DNA of 7,492 nt, from NCBI GenBank assembly GCA_004028745.1, contig RAZP01000016.1, positions 1-7,492 of the forward strand, read 5' to 3'. Each line of letters begins with the position of its first letter. The stretch's first letter is position 1. This stretch comes from Prosthecochloris sp. Its GTDB lineage: Bacteria; Bacteroidota; Chlorobiia; Chlorobiales; Chlorobiaceae. A model generated the notes under the pieces. The model saw only the letters and a program-made list of their open reading frames with translations. It was not told the DNA's origin and ran no database searches. Of this stretch, positions 6,718 to 7,492 are shown one piece after another. A program made the translations under genes and the position numbers.

Positions 6718-7248
6718 TCAGAATTCAACTTCCACTACCGCCCTCTTTATCCGGCTGAGTTCCAACCTTACTGGTTCAAGGCCGCCCTGTTTCCTGCCCT
6801 TTCCTGCCTTAACCGGTTCAAGAACAATAAACGGCCTGGCCACTTCAAGAACTTCGGCCCGGAGTAGCCTTCCGGAAACTTCATGTGATGCATTCTCATC
6901 ATCATTGTACTGCAAACGCAGCAAATGCCCTGTGTGGCGGATATACTGCCGTACATGCTTTATCGGCTCTCCGATACCGGGGGAAGAAACCGTCAGCTCG
7001 TATTCATCCCCGATCAGATCTCTTATTTCTTCATTCAATTCAAACGCATTTCTCAACCAGCGGGTGATCGACATGCACTGTGATATCGAAATACCGGTGT
7101 CCGTATCCGCCAGAACCTCTACCTTTTTTGCTGAAGCGCCGCCTTTAATATCAACAAGAAAAACATTCGGCTCACTGGAGGCTCCATTCTCTTTCGAGTA
7201 ACGTTCAAGAGCATCACGAACAAATGATAGTAACCTGTCTTTTATCAC
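6718..7248 (-). CDS. rimP: Ribosome maturation factor RimP
   Basis: RimP binds the free 30S subunit in the cytoplasm and helps its late maturation. The 176-residue product has the family layout: an N-terminal alpha/beta domain (about 1-85) and a C-terminal small beta-barrel (about 90-176). The diagnostic family motif, a Tyr-x-Leu-x-Val stretch running into SSPG (88-91) and the following GEPIKH, is present at the domain junction. A basic Gly/Lys/Arg stretch (about 148-156) splits the barrel and looks like an extended loop. The start is GTG at 7248: an in-frame stop lies a few codons upstream, the Met-Ile-Lys start fits the family, and no closer in-frame Met exists before conserved sequence. 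There is no Shine-Dalgarno before it, which fits the near-leaderless promoter proposed above. It is followed by nusA after 53 bases, the standard bacterial order. Confidence 0.93.
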   Translation of the reverse strand: MIKDRLLSFVRDALERYSKENGASSEPNVFLVDIKGGASAKKVEVLADTDTGISISQCMSITRWLRNAFELNEEIRDLIGDEYELTVSSPGIGEPIKHVRQYIRHTGHLLRLQYNDDENASHEVSGRLLRAEVLEVARPFIVLEPVKAGKGRKQGGLEPVRLELSRIKRAVVEVEF

Positions 7249-7262
7249 GTCAACAAATGCTC

Positions 7263-7271
7263 ATTATATCA
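7263..7271 (-). promoter_or_regulatory. Candidate extended -10 promoter for rimP-nusA
   Basis: The minus strand reads TGATATAAT, which is a perfect sigma-70 -10 hexamer (TATAAT at 7268-7263) preceded by the TGn extension at 7271-7269. No good -35 hexamer is seen at the usual spacing; that place is taken by the terminator stem and its T run. Extended -10 promoters can work without a -35. Transcription would be expected to begin near 7256, leaving about 8 untranslated bases before the GTG start of rimP, so the message would be almost leaderless. No transcript data support this; the call rests on motif and position only. Confidence 0.5.
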
Positions 7272-7272
7272 G

Positions 7273-7302
7273 AAAAACAAAAAAGTGGGGGCGACCCACT
7301 TT
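7273..7302 (-). terminator. Rho-independent terminator between the upstream gene and rimP
   Basis: On the minus strand a perfect 8-bp stem, AAAGTGGG pairing with CCCACTTT (arms 7295-7302 and 7282-7289), closes a 5-base loop and is followed at once by a T-rich run (TTTGTTTTT, 7281-7273). The T run follows only in the minus direction, so it ends transcripts coming from the upstream gene. It lies only about 25 bases before the rimP start, so a transcript begun upstream of it would have to read through. It could therefore also serve as an attenuator for the operon, but that is inference. Confidence 0.85.
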
Positions 7303-7392
7303 CACAAAAATACCTTGTCCCTTCCCGGCACGTGTGATTTAATGTATAAAAAAGGGCAAAATTGTTCAAATCAAACAGAAAATCATCTTTTT

Positions 7393-7492
7393 CTATGCTT
7401 TGGAATTACCGGTATCGCTAATTTTCGTCTCGATCACCTCGAAATCAGTCTCTTCAACAACACCGGATGCAGATGCCGCACCAGCGTCGTTT
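7393..7492 (-). CDS. C-terminal end of an unidentified upstream gene (partial)
   Basis: Reading the minus strand from base 7491 gives an open frame of 32 codons that ends with TAG at 7393-7395. The first half is rich in Ala, Gly and Ser, followed by an acidic patch (VVEETDFEVIE) and a polar end (SDTGNSKA). Such a low-complexity, acidic tail is typical of a disordered C-terminus. Tails with a D/E-rich FEV motif occur in DnaK-type chaperones, and acidic tails also occur in ribosomal protein S1, but 32 residues are too few to choose, so no product is assigned. It is supported as coding by the intrinsic terminator that follows about 90 bases after the stop, on the same strand, and by the shared strand with the operon behind it. 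The 5' part lies outside the window. Confidence 0.6.
   Translation of the reverse strand, partial: NDAGAASASGVVEETDFEVIETKISDTGNSKA

Noticed and set aside
7250..7265. A 4-codon upstream frame (ATG AGC ATT TGT TGA) ahead of rimP
   Set aside because: Its ATG overlaps the -10 box, so a transcript from that promoter would not contain it; a regulatory role would need a longer leader for which evidence is weak.
1..7492. Search for mobile elements, CRISPR, defence genes, riboswitches and tRNAs
   Set aside because: No terminal inverted repeats, transposase motifs, spaced repeats, FMN-riboswitch-like leader before ribF or tRNA cloverleaf was seen; the 2-base truB-ribF gap leaves no room for an FMN riboswitch.

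Overview
This 7.5 kb window is a bacterial translation/transcription housekeeping cluster, the nusA-infB operon, with every gene on the minus strand. Transcription runs from high to low coordinates in the order rimP, nusA, infB, rbfA, truB, ribF. Before rimP, the last 32 codons of an unidentified gene end at 7393 and are followed by a clear intrinsic terminator. After ribF only 43 bases remain before the window edge. No tRNA, rRNA, CRISPR array, insertion sequence, prophage or toxin-antitoxin locus is visible.

The source is a Gram-negative-type bacterium of the Bacteroidota/Chlorobiota (FCB) group, most likely a green sulfur bacterium such as Chlorobium or Prosthecochloris. This is inferred from the style of the proteins: NusA with the FCB-type KH1/KH2 wording and a private C-terminal tail, IF2 with a long lysine-rich linker, a short TruB without a PUA domain, and absence of the ylxR and ylxQ genes that many bacteria carry between nusA and infB. 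No database search was possible, so the taxon is a judgement.

Region by region. 7393-7492 holds the partial upstream gene. 7249-7392 holds its terminator and a perfect extended -10 box almost touching the GTG start of rimP. 6718-7248 is rimP and 5108-6664 is nusA. 4939-5107 is a 169-base gap with a plausible second promoter and a strong Shine-Dalgarno. 2200-4938 is infB, 1830-2183 rbfA, 1006-1746 truB (possibly from 1782) and 44-1003 ribF. Junctions tighten downstream: 16 bases between infB and rbfA, and 2 bases between truB and ribF, consistent with translational coupling.

The genes act together in ribosome biogenesis and translation start. RimP and RbfA mature the 30S subunit, NusA controls RNA polymerase pausing, termination and antitermination, IF2 brings initiator tRNA to the ribosome, and TruB makes pseudouridine 55 in tRNA. 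RibF makes FMN and FAD; it commonly travels in this cluster without an obvious functional link.

I found no previously undescribed system here. The points worth a second look are regulatory (the terminator/promoter overlap at rimP and the internal promoter before infB) and lineage-specific protein segments (a hairpin insertion and tail in NusA, the charged linker of IF2, and a changed motif in TruB).
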